From CAYXGE01 sp964464435 (GTDB taxonomy: Bacteria; Pseudomonadota; Gammaproteobacteria; Burkholderiales; Methylophilaceae): a stretch of DNA of 16,157 bases. The stretch's first letter is position 1; each line of letters begins with the position of its first letter. The notes under the pieces were generated by a model. The model made no database searches. It was not told the origin of the DNA and saw only the letters and a list, made by a program, of their open reading frames with translations. A program made the position numbers and the translations under genes. Positions 15,939 through 16,157 of this stretch are shown here, one piece after another. The DNA lies in contig CAYXGE010000043.1 of the NCBI GenBank assembly GCA_964464435.1, positions 1-16,157 of the forward strand, given 5' to 3'.

Positions 15939-16157
15939 ATGTCCACAAAGCCTTGGTATGTATATCTTTTAGAATGTAATAACGGCAGTATTTACACAGG
16001 CATTACTGTAGATGTAGCAGCCAGATACCAAACACATGTCTCTGGCAAAGGGGCAAAATATACACGCACACACCCACCAAAAGCTCTGCTTAAAGTCATA
16101 GCTTTTACAAACCGTTCAGAGGCCTCAAAAGCAGAATATGCTATTAAACAACTTAGT
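15939..16157 (+). CDS. GIY-YIG nuclease family protein (YhbQ-like), cut by window edge
   Basis: The first 73 codons are present and no stop appears before the edge; relatives are about 80-100 residues, so most of the gene is seen. The start MSTKPWYVYLLECNNGSIYTG carries the YVY...IYTG form of the GIY-YIG motif, followed by the conserved Arg29 (AARYQTH), the SGKGAKYTR block (35-43) and Glu66 in AEYAIKQL, the expected metal ligand. Relatives of UvrC and SLX1 nuclease domains; the E. coli member YhbQ has been reported to act on DNA. It lies 18 bases after pyrC', on the same strand, with no clear Shine-Dalgarno. Confidence 0.92.
   Translation, partial: MSTKPWYVYLLECNNGSIYTGITVDVAARYQTHVSGKGAKYTRTHPPKALLKVIAFTNRSEASKAEYAIKQLS

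Overview
The window is ordinary, densely packed chromosome from a moderately AT-rich betaproteobacterium. The best guess is a methylotroph of the Methylophilaceae (Methylotenera/Methylophilus type). That guess is inferred from the style of the proteins and from gene order (exbB-exbD-msbA-lpxK-Trm112-kdsB; mltB-lolC-lolD-comEC; yqgE-ruvX-pyrR-pyrB-pyrC'), not from a database search. There is no insertion sequence, prophage, CRISPR array, integrase or toxin cassette. No gene-free stretch exceeds 300 bases.

Left part (1-10327, everything on the minus strand): an initiator tRNA-fMet gene with its own stringent-type promoter lies at the far left. A second, similar promoter fires off the left edge toward an unseen RNA gene. 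Next comes a long leftward series of cell-envelope genes, in transcription order mltB (murein lytic transglycosylase), lolC and lolD (lipoprotein release ABC transporter), comEC (DNA-uptake channel, broken by a 100-N assembly gap), exbB and exbD (proton-driven energisers), msbA (lipid A flippase), lpxK (lipid A 4'-kinase), a 59-codon Trm112-like gene and kdsB (CMP-Kdo synthetase). The msbA-lpxK-kdsB group makes and exports lipid A-Kdo; LolCD and MltB serve the outer membrane and the wall.

Middle (10328-10402): a short divergent intergenic region with a candidate promoter for the rightward genes and no FMN riboswitch.

Right part (10403-16157, everything on the plus strand): ribE and ribBA/ribBX of riboflavin synthesis, then a tightly overlapping series yqgE-ruvX-pyrR-pyrB-pyrC' of pyrimidine synthesis, then a GIY-YIG nuclease-family gene cut by the right edge. 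Two genes carry degenerate enzyme domains: the GTP cyclohydrolase II-like half of RibBA and the dihydroorotase-like PyrC'. Both match variants already known in Proteobacteria.

I found no convincing undescribed system. The points most worth a second look are the paired tRNA promoters with a shared leader block, the misplaced-direction terminator hairpin in front of exbB, the possibly leaderless yqgE promoter, the degenerate RibA and PyrC domains, and the comEC gap whose true length must be a multiple of three.
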